Made by a program: the position numbers and the translations under genes
Assembly: GCA_036378675.1 (NCBI GenBank)
Contig: DASUWA010000033.1
Span: forward strand, 23,709 to 87,708
Direction: 5' to 3'
Length of the DNA: 64,000 bases
Source of the DNA: Acidimicrobiales bacterium
GTDB lineage: Bacteria; Actinomycetota; Acidimicrobiia; Acidimicrobiales; Palsa-688
Notes under the pieces: generated by a model
The model's database searches: none
Seen by the model: only the letters and a program-made list of their open reading frames with translations
What the model was told of the DNA's origin: nothing
Part shown: one piece after another, positions 17,322-25,111 of the stretch
Layout: each line of letters starts with the position of its first letter
Numbering within the stretch: the first letter of the stretch is position 1

Positions 17322-17892
17322 TCGCCGAGGCCGCTCTGATCTGCCGCGGCGCGCCAGAGCCGACCGTCGTGGTGACCGTAAAGCTGCTCGGGAGACCACC
17401 CGGTGAGGCCTGGAGATAGACCGCGCTGCCAGGGCTCGTGGGCACGCCGACGGTCACCGGATATGTACCTGCCGCGACGCCGGAGAGAACCGTCGTCTGC
17501 ACCCCGGTACAAGTAGGGAGCACGACGGTTGTCCACGCGACGCTGCAAGCGGTGAGGGTCACTGTCGGGGCCACGCCGCCGTTGAAGGCGATGGAATAGG
17601 TGAGACCCGCAATCGTCACTGTTCCGGTGTTCCAGATGTTGAAGTACCAGGGGCTGAGCCCGGAACTGGTGAACGAGCCGCAAGACCCGGGGTTGCTCAA
17701 ACAGGGAGGAGCTGATGTGACCGAGGTGGCAGCCGGAACGACGCCCCACGCGACCGCGGTCACCGAGCTCGTGCTCGAGATCGACCCGCCCGATGTCGCC
17801 GGCGCCGACGCCGGAAAGACGAGCACCGACAGGAGAAGGGCAGCCGCAACCGCGGCTGCCCTTCTTGCCTGCACGGCAACGAGTGGGAACAT
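17311..17892 (-). CDS. Secreted camelysin/TasA-like protein, second copy
   Basis: A 193-residue secreted protein from ATG 17892. The signal peptide is ARRAAAVAAALLLSVLVFPASA, followed by a Ser/Thr/Val/Gly-rich beta protein. WYFNIWNTGTVTIAGLTYSI and later NG/TLTACSVAW resemble the core of the neighbouring TasA-like protein. Two cysteine pairs may form disulfides. It is third in the operon sipW, tasA-like, this gene. Likely a cell-surface or matrix fibre component; the assignment rests mainly on context. Confidence 0.7.
   Translation of the reverse strand: MFPLVAVQARRAAAVAAALLLSVLVFPASAPATSGGSISSTSSVTAVAWGVVPAATSVTSAPPCLSNPGSCGSFTSSGLSPWYFNIWNTGTVTIAGLTYSIAFNGGVAPTVTLTACSVAWTTVVLPTCTGVQTTVLSGVAAGTYPVTVGVPTSPGSAVYLQASPGGLPSSFTVTTTVGSGAPRQIRAASATNA
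17836..17863 (-). promoter_or_regulatory. Perfect 12-bp hairpin inside the signal-peptide codons
   Basis: AAGGGCAGCCGC and its exact complement flank a 4-base loop, about 30-60 bases after the start codon at 17892. It lies in the Ala-rich signal sequence of the second TasA-like gene and could slow translation or attenuate transcription. Chance from GCC/GCG Ala codons is possible. Confidence 0.45.
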
Positions 17893-17924
17893 CGACCCCT
17901 CGAGGTTCAGAGAACCTTGCCTGG

Positions 17925-18587
17925 TTAGGCGTTGGTCGTGGTGGCAGTCCGCTGCTGCTCGGTGAAGGTCCAGGTGATCGTCGTGCTGAGACCCTGGATC
18001 GTCGAGGCAGGCAGCGTGCCGTTCGTCGATGTTTCCGTGCCAGCGAGCGTCAGTGTGAACTGAAGGTGGGCAAGCTGGCCGGTGCTGGCCGCCAGAGACG
18101 GCACGTTGGAAAGCGACTGCGCGCTCGAGAAGCTGGAGAGGGGCGTGCTCGCCAGAATTGTCGTCGTGGTACCCGCGCACGTGCCCGTGACTGTCCAGGC
18201 AAGGCTGCATTGGGTGATGGCCACGGAGAGGCCCTCGCCCGCGATGCTCCCGTTGGTGAGAGCGGTGACCGGGCTCGCCGCTGCTCCCAAGGTCATCCCT
18301 GCCGCTGAAGCGAGCGTGCCGGTGTTGTTCAAGTTCACATAGACGTTGTAGGTGTCTCCCGGGGCCATTCCGGTGATTGTTTCGGGAAGACCGCCGCTGG
18401 TTCCGTCATGGGTGAGTGTCATGAGTAGCGTCCCGGTGGTGACCGCAGACGTACCGGTCGCCGCCGCGCTGAGAGCGGCATAGGCACCGGCCCCAGTCAA
18501 GGACAGCGCGGACAGGACGAAGCAGGCCGCAAGGATCTTGCGGGTATTTCTCTTAGGACGCTGAGCGTGAGCTCCTCTAGTGGACAT
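17925..18587 (-). CDS. Camelysin/TasA-like surface protein
   Basis: 220 residues from ATG 18587. The leader is KRNTRKILAACFVLSALSL then GAGAYAALS, and the mature part begins with AVTTGTLLMTLTHDG, the opening typical of SipW-dependent proteins such as TasA and camelysin. The rest is a Thr/Ser-rich beta sandwich with AGDTYNVYVNLNNTG-like and QCSLAWTVTG segments. In Bacillus these form amyloid-like biofilm fibres or surface proteases. It lies just downstream of the SipW-type signal peptidase gene and 33 bases before the second copy. Confidence 0.78.
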   Translation of the reverse strand: MSTRGAHAQRPKRNTRKILAACFVLSALSLTGAGAYAALSAAATGTSAVTTGTLLMTLTHDGTSGGLPETITGMAPGDTYNVYVNLNNTGTLASAAGMTLGAAASPVTALTNGSIAGEGLSVAITQCSLAWTVTGTCAGTTTTILASTPLSSFSSAQSLSNVPSLAASTGQLAHLQFTLTLAGTETSTNGTLPASTIQGLSTTITWTFTEQQRTATTTNA

Positions 18588-18642
18588 TTGTGTCTCCCTT
18601 TCTGCTGCGAGTAATGCGACGGACTGTTTTGATGGCTGGGTG

Positions 18643-19254
18643 TTACGAGGTGGGAAAGTGAACGTGTGCGGCGGGCTTTTGAGGATGCAGCGGAGCGCGA
18701 CGTTTCTGCGACGGAGCAAGCAAGGCCCTTGCACCCCAGATGCTCACCGCAATCCCGACCAGGCCGACGAGTAAGGCGCGCATCCAGGTTTTCGCGCCGC
18801 CGGCGAGAAGCCAACCGAGCTTGGGGACCTGCGCGACAACCTTGTACGCGGACGTCCCTTTGAGTTGAGCCCGCCAAGGGTCAGCGACCGGGTTGGCGTC
18901 GCCCTTGGTGGTGATGATCGGGTGGTTCGGAGAACCCCCAACGCTGATCACCCGGTGGGCAAACGCCGCCGCTGATCCGGGCGGGTGGAAGAGCAGGATC
19001 TCTCCGGGCTTCACCTGAGAGACAGGTATCGGGCGGGTGACGACCATCCAACCCGGACCAAAAGTCGGTCGCATGCTCCCCGACAGAATCGGGTGGACGG
19101 CCAGATGGAACCAGAACACTGCAACCGCGCTGAGCACCATGACGAGCGCGAGTGCGGCAACCAATACTGAGGCCAACGCACGCCAGGCGATCCAAACGAA
19201 CCGCGATGCGCGACGCACGCGTACCCCGTAGTGAGCTGCCACGATCGTCGACAC
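18643..19254 (-). CDS. sipW: Signal peptidase I, SipW (ER) type
   Basis: 203 residues: an N-terminal helix (ALASVLVAALALVMVLSAVAVFWF), catalytic Ser in ILSGSMRPTFGPGW, then His in FAHRVISVGG in place of Lys, and GDANPVADPW with the conserved Asp. Ser-His rather than Ser-Lys catalysis defines the SipW/eukaryotic class. A C-terminal helix WMRALLVGLVGIAVSIWG follows. It should process the two TasA-like proteins downstream. The start is a GTG. Confidence 0.9.
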   Translation of the reverse strand: MSTIVAAHYGVRVRRASRFVWIAWRALASVLVAALALVMVLSAVAVFWFHLAVHPILSGSMRPTFGPGWMVVTRPIPVSQVKPGEILLFHPPGSAAAFAHRVISVGGSPNHPIITTKGDANPVADPWRAQLKGTSAYKVVAQVPKLGWLLAGGAKTWMRALLVGLVGIAVSIWGARALLAPSQKRRAPLHPQKPAAHVHFPTS

Positions 19255-19580
19255 GGGGATGCAGTCGGCCCGCCACAGACGGTTCTTGATGCGTTTTGTT
19301 GGAAAGGACCATTGCCAAAAGAGGCGAGGTCAGCTGGGGGTCATGCGCCCTTTTCCATGTACCGCGATGTCACTACCTGCGGTGGTCAGATGCAGCACTC
19401 ACAGTGGCACACGTTCGACGAACTTCGCCGCGAACGCTCTTTTCTTGATACATATGCGAACGTATGCACCGCCAGCGTTTGCCGGCCGAGCCGGCTCGAT
19501 GACAAACGACCAAAAGGTGGCAAGCGGCCAAACAGCGATTTAGGTATCAGCGAGAAATGATGGACAAGTGAGCACGTCCC
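19255..19580. other. Intergenic region upstream of sipW
   Basis: No gene is supported in these 326 bases. A perfect 12-base palindrome CGAGCCGGCTCG at 19487-19498, after the GGDEF-EAL stop, could act as part of a terminator. An imperfect palindrome CATATGCGAACGTATG is at 19451-19466. The sequence is less GC-rich than its surroundings and should hold the sipW promoter. I looked for a cyclic di-GMP riboswitch and saw none. Confidence 0.5.
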
Positions 19581-21953
19581 TCAGACGCCAAAGCACTCCA
19601 GCACCGCCAGGAAATCGTCGCCGTCGAGATCGAATGCCGAATCGGTCCGCGCACTGACTCCTGCAAGGACTGCGGCGACCCGAGCAGGCGGGAGCACCGC
19701 GCCGGTTGAATCGCGCAACACCGAACCTGCCGGAAGTTCGACTCGCACCCGAATCGGCCCTGTCACGAGCTTCTCTATCTCCTCCGCCGGGACTGGCCGG
19801 CTGAAGAGATAACCCTGAACCTGGTCGCAACCCTGCTCTGACAGGAACTCGAGTTGGCCGACCGTTTCCACGCCTTCGGCCACCACCTTCAAGCCGAGGC
19901 TGTGGGCCAAGGCGATGACGGAACCCACTATCGGCGCTGCTCCAGTCTCGTTGTCGATCCGATGGACGAAGGAGGGATCGATCTTGATGGCGTCGACGGG
20001 CATCTCGGCTAAGTAGGTCAGCGCGCTGTAGCCGGTTCCGAAGTCGTCTATCGAGCAGCGGACACCCATCGAGCGCAGTTCGGCAAGGCTCGACGACGTC
20101 TCTTGCATGTGCTCCACGAGAACGCTTTCGGTTACCTCCAACTCAAGAAGTGTCGGATCGAGCCCGGTTCGTTCGAGAACCTTGGCAACGACTTGCACGA
20201 CCGATTGGCGAACGAACTGCCGTGGCGACACATTGACGGCCACTGACAATCCTGACAGTCCTTGTTCCTGCCAGGACTTCGCCTGCAGGCAGGCCGTCTC
20301 CAGCACCCACTCCCCCAGCGTGGCGATGAGGCTGGTCTCCTCTGCCAGAGGGATGAAAGCCGAAGGCGGAATGAACCCAAGGCGTGGGTGCTCCCACCGG
20401 GCGAGTGCCTCGACGCCGGTTATCTGGCCGGTGGCGGCGGAGAGCTTCGGCTGGTAGTGGACGGTGAGCCGTCCTTGTTCGAGGGCGCCTCGGAGATTGG
20501 TCTCCAGAGCGAATCGCAGCTCCGCCTTGGCGCTCATGGCGGCGTTGTAGATCGAGTAGGTGTTTCGCCCTGCCGCCTTCGCTTGGTACATGGCGGTGTC
20601 CGCGTGTTTGAAGAGAGTCTCTGAATCCTCCCCGTCGTCGGGATACACCGCGACACCGATGCTGGTCTGCACGGGGAGCAGCTTCCCGCTGACGTTGATC
20701 GGCTCCGAGAAGGCGGCGAGGACCCGTTCGGCGAGGTTCGCTCCAGCCTCTTTCCCCTCCACTTCGGGAAACAGGATCGTGAACTCGTCTCCTCCCATCC
20801 GGGCGAGGGTGTCCTTGGGCCGGAGCCGAGACTGCAGCCGCTTGACGACCGCCTGTAGGAGTTGATTGCCGACCGCGTGGCCGAGGCTGTCGTTCACACT
20901 CTTGAACCGATCGAGATCCAGGAACATGACGGCGACGGAACGTCCGTTGCGCCGGGCGTCGACGATGGCCGCGTCCAAGCGATCGTTGAAAAGGACCCGA
21001 TTGCACACGCCGGTCAGGGGATCGTGCTGAGCCCGGTACTCGGCGGCGGATCGTGCGAACACCTGATAGAGCAGGTACATGACCGCAAGCGCCGGCAGCA
21101 AGGTGAACCCGGCGGTGAGCACCGGACGGCTGAAAGGAATGTGGAACGCCACCTTCACCGCGATGACAACAGGCGCGACCAGGACGCTGAATATCACGAG
21201 GACCACCTGTGCCCATCCGGGGCGGGTCGAACGGAGGGTGGCTGGGTCAAGAGCGCGTCGCTGCGAGTTGTGCAAGATGGCGCAGCTCCACAGGCACGTG
21301 CCCCACAGGATCGCTGCGTTCAGGGGGACAGGAAATGAGTGTGCGCCCATAAACAAGAGCGCCGTCGCGGTGGTGCGCGCGGCTAACAGGCACATGAAGC
21401 CTCCGATCAGATACCGGTAGGCAACGGGATGGCGATCCGTCAGGGAGACGACGCTGGCTCCGAGCCAGAGCATCATGACCCCCAGTGCCGGAACCGCCAT
21501 GGGCAGCAGCTCACGCCCCGGGTCCCACCCCATCGACGGAACGACCACAAGTGAAAGCAGCGGGAAGCCGGCCGTGGCGGTGGCAACGGCCGCCCCGATA
21601 AGCGCTTCTCCCCAATGGCCGGGCACCCGCTGGTTGATGATCAGGACGAGCCCTGCGATGGTGATCAGCTCTCCGACGCTCGTGACCACGAGCGGGACAC
21701 GGCCCTCCATCGACAACGCACCGGGTTCGAGTCCGGCTATTGCGGCGCCGATGAGATTGACCGCAAGACCGACGGTGACGACCCCCCATGACACGGTCCA
21801 GCCACGCCAATGCGACCTTCCGTTGGAACGTAGCCCGTAAACCGCGGCGCCTATCGCAAGGATCCCCACGACCACAGCCGTCAACGCGGGTGCGGTCGCG
21901 GTAGTCACTCGTATGAGCGCCGCGATCGCCGCTATTACCAGAACTGCCTTCAC
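19581..21953 (-). CDS. Membrane GGDEF-EAL dual cyclic di-GMP enzyme
   Basis: 790 residues. About eight hydrophobic helices fill residues 1-300, a membrane sensor module of no named type. GGDEF (residues 387-391) follows with an inhibitory RxxD site RPKD at 378-381. The EAL domain starts near 480 with EALARWEH (E515), ELEVTES, IDDFGTGYSAL, and AEGVETVGQLEFL. Both active sites look intact, so it could make and break cyclic di-GMP. It is placed between sipW and the sortase gene, consistent with control of surface and biofilm traits. Confidence 0.9.
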   Translation of the reverse strand: MKAVLVIAAIAALIRVTTATAPALTAVVVGILAIGAAVYGLRSNGRSHWRGWTVSWGVVTVGLAVNLIGAAIAGLEPGALSMEGRVPLVVTSVGELITIAGLVLIINQRVPGHWGEALIGAAVATATAGFPLLSLVVVPSMGWDPGRELLPMAVPALGVMMLWLGASVVSLTDRHPVAYRYLIGGFMCLLAARTTATALLFMGAHSFPVPLNAAILWGTCLWSCAILHNSQRRALDPATLRSTRPGWAQVVLVIFSVLVAPVVIAVKVAFHIPFSRPVLTAGFTLLPALAVMYLLYQVFARSAAEYRAQHDPLTGVCNRVLFNDRLDAAIVDARRNGRSVAVMFLDLDRFKSVNDSLGHAVGNQLLQAVVKRLQSRLRPKDTLARMGGDEFTILFPEVEGKEAGANLAERVLAAFSEPINVSGKLLPVQTSIGVAVYPDDGEDSETLFKHADTAMYQAKAAGRNTYSIYNAAMSAKAELRFALETNLRGALEQGRLTVHYQPKLSAATGQITGVEALARWEHPRLGFIPPSAFIPLAEETSLIATLGEWVLETACLQAKSWQEQGLSGLSVAVNVSPRQFVRQSVVQVVAKVLERTGLDPTLLELEVTESVLVEHMQETSSSLAELRSMGVRCSIDDFGTGYSALTYLAEMPVDAIKIDPSFVHRIDNETGAAPIVGSVIALAHSLGLKVVAEGVETVGQLEFLSEQGCDQVQGYLFSRPVPAEEIEKLVTGPIRVRVELPAGSVLRDSTGAVLPPARVAAVLAGVSARTDSAFDLDGDDFLAVLECFGV

Positions 21954-22284
21954 GCCCTTGCCCCTTATCAGTTACTGACCCGCCGAAACGGTGAACGAGA
22001 GCCTCGCGTCCCGGACCCACGTCGCCATCAACGGACGGCCAATACCTCCGCAGTTTCGCGGAGGCCCGAATTCGATAGCCGAGCGCCTTCGGGGTCGGCG
22101 CGCAGCCCACACGACGCCATCCGACTCGGACATTTGCATACAACCTCCACGGATCCGAAAGGACAAGCAGGGACGATGCAGAAAGTCGACCCCTGTTGAG
22201 GCCCCATTGATCGATCCGTGAGGTTGACCGCACAACATCGGTAACCGCTATCGAGTTCTTTAGTCGAAGGGGCAGTGGGGCAGC
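21954..22284. other. Divergent promoter region, GGDEF-EAL and sortase
   Basis: 331 bases with no supported gene. TTGACC at 22224-22229 is a possible -35 toward the sortase, and the palindrome CGGTAACCG lies at 22239-22247. Part of the reverse strand resembles the last bases of a cyclic di-GMP riboswitch, but its conserved 5' half is absent. Confidence 0.4.
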
Positions 22285-23412
22285 GTGGGGCAGGGCAGGC
22301 GCCGCCACCGATGGGTGGAGGCGGCAGTCAGTTTGGTTGTGATGACGGCGGGCTTGGCGTTGCTGGCGAATGTCTGGCTCTACCGTGAGCACAGCGAGCG
22401 CGCCGCTTCGCGGCTGGTTGCTCGATTCGTCGGCTCCTCGGCGTCGCTCCAGAACCCGTCTTCGAAACTGGCGTCCCCAGCGCCGGCAGCGTCCGGAAAC
22501 ACTGCTCAACCGCTTTCCTGCGAGGGACCCGCACCTTCCTCGCGACCACTTGAGGGACAGGCGTCGATGCTCGTGGAGATACCTTCGCTCGGAGAGACGG
22601 CACCGGTGCTTCCCGGGACCAACGAGTCGGTGCTGTCGCAGGCGATTGGACATCTGGACTCCTCCGCGTGGCCCGACCAGGGCGGCACCGACGTACTCGA
22701 AGCCCACGACGTGACCTTCCTCCGATCGATCGGGGATTTGAAGGATGGTCAGCAGGTCGATCTGGTCGGACGCTGCAAGACCTGGATCTACCAGGTCTCG
22801 ACTCACTTCATCGCTCGCGAGGGCGAACCGATAATCGCCTCCGCCCCGTCGAGCGTTGTCCTGGTGACCTGCTGGCCGACCGATGCGCTCTACTACACCA
22901 ATCAGCGTTATGTGGTCGAAGCTGCCCTGGTGTCCAGCGTTGCCACTTCGCCGGTGCTCCTCGCTTCGACTTCGGCCGCGCCGCAGGTGCAGCCGGCGCT
23001 ACCCGACGAACTGAAGGGAGCCAGTTTGAACGCCACCAAGGTCGGCATCCCCCTCGGCCGGCTCGAGTTCAAAGGAAGCTTCAGCCCTGGCTGGCTCAAG
23101 TCGCCCCGGCCCCTGCAAGCCTCTGACGCAGCAACCAACCTCCTCGAGGCCGCGGTCGTTGCAACTCGGGCCCACAATGACGCTTGGCTTCAGGTGATCG
23201 CCCCGAACCTCCCACCTTCTGAGCTGCAAACACTTGGTGTTCCGCTGAAGTGGACCGCTCCGGTGAACGTCGTCCTCTTCGGCGAGGGAACTCAGGTCAC
23301 CGGAGCGAGCATGACGGCTTCGGTCAACATCGCAGGACGCGACGCCACGATGACTCTGACCACAACGGTCGGTCCTACTGGAATGGTCATCTCGGCGTTC
23401 ACGCTGTCCTGA
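22285..23412 (+). CDS. Sortase with C-terminal extension
   Basis: 375 residues from GTG 22285. An N-terminal helix (VEAAVSLVVMTAGLALLANVW) anchors it. The sortase domain spans about 85-215, with His141 in LEAHDVTF, the TLxTC-type motif VLVTCWPTDALYY (Cys196) and Arg208 in NQRYVV. Sortases cut a sorting signal and attach the protein to the cell wall or to another subunit. An unrecognised 160-residue domain follows at 215-375. The convergent neighbour and two later genes encode proteins with sorting-signal-like tails. Confidence 0.88.
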   Translation: MGQGRRRHRWVEAAVSLVVMTAGLALLANVWLYREHSERAASRLVARFVGSSASLQNPSSKLASPAPAASGNTAQPLSCEGPAPSSRPLEGQASMLVEIPSLGETAPVLPGTNESVLSQAIGHLDSSAWPDQGGTDVLEAHDVTFLRSIGDLKDGQQVDLVGRCKTWIYQVSTHFIAREGEPIIASAPSSVVLVTCWPTDALYYTNQRYVVEAALVSSVATSPVLLASTSAAPQVQPALPDELKGASLNATKVGIPLGRLEFKGSFSPGWLKSPRPLQASDAATNLLEAAVVATRAHNDAWLQVIAPNLPPSELQTLGVPLKWTAPVNVVLFGEGTQVTGASMTASVNIAGRDATMTLTTTVGPTGMVISAFTLS

Positions 23413-23423
23413 CCGGCCGGAGC

Positions 23424-24926
23424 CTAGCGAGCCCGGACCTTTCTTCTACGGATCCCCAGGAACAACCCAGAGCCTCCGGCGATTAGCAGCGCCGCGCCGA
23501 GGATCTCCTCCCCGAGGAACGGCTTGCCGGTGTGGATGCTCGTCGCACCCAGGATGGCCTTTGACTGCGAGCCCGCTGGATCGGAGGTGTGGTTTGACCC
23601 CGACGGGATCGGTCCCCCACCGGGATTGTTTGATCCGGGCGTCTTGGAGCCAGGGCCACCGCTGCCAACGCCAGCGACGGGAGGGTTCGCGCCTGGCGTT
23701 CCGGAGCTGCTGGCCGGCGGCTGAGTGGCGGTGAACTGAACGCAGGATGACTGCGCGCTGAGGTTCTGGCCGTCGCCGCTGTAGACCGCGCGGTAGCTGT
23801 CCGGGCCAGGAGAGGGCGGGGTCAACGACGAGCCTGGAACGTTTCCCGAGCCGACCACCACCGTCTCGGTGGACACGGCGGGCCCGCCGCAGTTGCCGCC
23901 CGAATAGAGCGTGTAGGTAACTGTGCCAGACGCCTGGGGTGACGCGCCCGGAAGGATCGACCCGACCGGAGCGGCCGACTCTGCCTGCACCGAGGTGAGC
24001 CTGACGCCGCCGGGACCTTGTAACGACGCGGTGATCGACGGCACGAAGAAAAGGCTGTTCTCGTTGACGGACCGGTCCTGGCTCCCCAAGGATCCCCCGT
24101 CCAAGGAGATCAGGAACATGTGGAACGGCGCGCCATTTATCGAGCTGGACGAGTTACCTGCTCCCCAGTCCGCGGCGGAGGCCAGGTGGGCGCCCCACGC
24201 GATGACGATGTCGTTGCTCGACCCGCCTCCGGTGAGGGAGAACGACACGTTCACGATCACAACACAGCCTCCCCCAAATGGTGTCGCGGTGCCGAGGCTC
24301 ATGCCGGTGATCCTGGAGTTGGCCGGGCCGTACAGCTTGATGGCACCGGGCAGCTGCGTTCCCGAGAACGTTCCGGTTGCATTGCATGACGGTGACTCGG
24401 CACCGGCCATGCCCGCTGGCACGACCAGCGATGATGCCGGTTGGCTCGTGACGCAGTCCGACGCCGCCATTTGTCCCGACGCAACCACGTCGCCGCAGGG
24501 GTCGCTCTGGTTGGCGTGGAATGCGGAAGGCGAGTTGGAGGTGCTCTCGGTGCTGTCGAACGAGCCCAGGTAGTCGAAGGCGTGCTTGCCCTGGTCGGTA
24601 ACCCGGTAACCGAACTGCAGGGTGTGCGGCCCTCCGGAAAGGCCGGCGATCACCGTTCTATAAGGGACGAGTTCCCCTTCCTGCCAGTGGGCCTTGGAGG
24701 AGTTCAGGTCACCGGTGACCCAGTTGGCACCCGCGCACGGCTCGAGCGTGGGCGCTGCTCCCGCTGCGCCCTCTCCGCCGTTCTGGCACTGCTGGAGGTT
24801 GGCCCCGGCAGGCGGTTGTCCTGCCAATGCCGATGAGGCAATCGGGAGGGACAAAGCTGCGGACGTCGCAGTCACGAGTCCCACCCGCAGCGACCAGCGC
24901 CTCGCACATCCGATGGTTATCGACAT
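23424..24926 (-). CDS. Large Ig-like surface protein with candidate IHTG sorting signal
   Basis: 500 residues. A signal peptide (LRVGLVTATSAALSLPIASSALA) leads a long Cys-containing beta region. An Ig-like repeat follows near 335-400 (SGTVTYTLYSGGNCGGPAVS to DSYRAVYSGDGQN), then a Pro/Gly/Ser stalk. The tail has IHTGKPF at 464-470, a hydrophobic stretch and a basic end RRRKVRAR. This is the sorting-signal layout with a non-standard motif. The gene is convergent with the sortase, 11 bases apart. It may be a wall-linked adhesin or pilin; simple membrane anchoring is the alternative. Confidence 0.78.
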   Translation of the reverse strand: MSITIGCARRWSLRVGLVTATSAALSLPIASSALAGQPPAGANLQQCQNGGEGAAGAAPTLEPCAGANWVTGDLNSSKAHWQEGELVPYRTVIAGLSGGPHTLQFGYRVTDQGKHAFDYLGSFDSTESTSNSPSAFHANQSDPCGDVVASGQMAASDCVTSQPASSLVVPAGMAGAESPSCNATGTFSGTQLPGAIKLYGPANSRITGMSLGTATPFGGGCVVIVNVSFSLTGGGSSNDIVIAWGAHLASAADWGAGNSSSSINGAPFHMFLISLDGGSLGSQDRSVNENSLFFVPSITASLQGPGGVRLTSVQAESAAPVGSILPGASPQASGTVTYTLYSGGNCGGPAVSTETVVVGSGNVPGSSLTPPSPGPDSYRAVYSGDGQNLSAQSSCVQFTATQPPASSSGTPGANPPVAGVGSGGPGSKTPGSNNPGGGPIPSGSNHTSDPAGSQSKAILGATSIHTGKPFLGEEILGAALLIAGGSGLFLGIRRRKVRAR

Positions 24927-25058
24927 CGTTCTGAGCCCCTTTCAACGACAGACCGATTGGTGGCCACGGGGACGCCCGCGGCACCGCTAAAACCGGGGAA
25001 TCGGCACGCCGGGCGGAAACTGAATAGCCCCGGACGGACGTTGATGCGCTGTTGATAA

Positions 25059-25092
25059 CCCGGTGATCCGGCTTGATGGCCCGGTGATCCGG
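25059..25092 (+). repeat. Direct repeat before the PilB-like gene
   Basis: Two copies of CCCGGTGATCCGG at 25059-25071 and 25080-25092, 21 bases apart, end 20 bases before the ATPase start. Each copy is nearly self-complementary. Their phasing at two helical turns suits a regulator binding on one face of the DNA. Confidence 0.5.
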
Positions 25093-25111
25093 GTCAACGA
25101 TCATTTCTCCT

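Noticed and set aside
20143..21216. Long Arg/Pro-rich reverse frame of 357 codons
   Set aside because: It is a shadow of the GGDEF-EAL gene in another frame with no recognisable motif.
21954..22284. Cyclic di-GMP riboswitch near GGDEF genes
   Set aside because: Only a short TAGCGGTTACCGAT stretch resembles the class-I 3' end; the GCAAA and GCAAAGCC core parts are missing.
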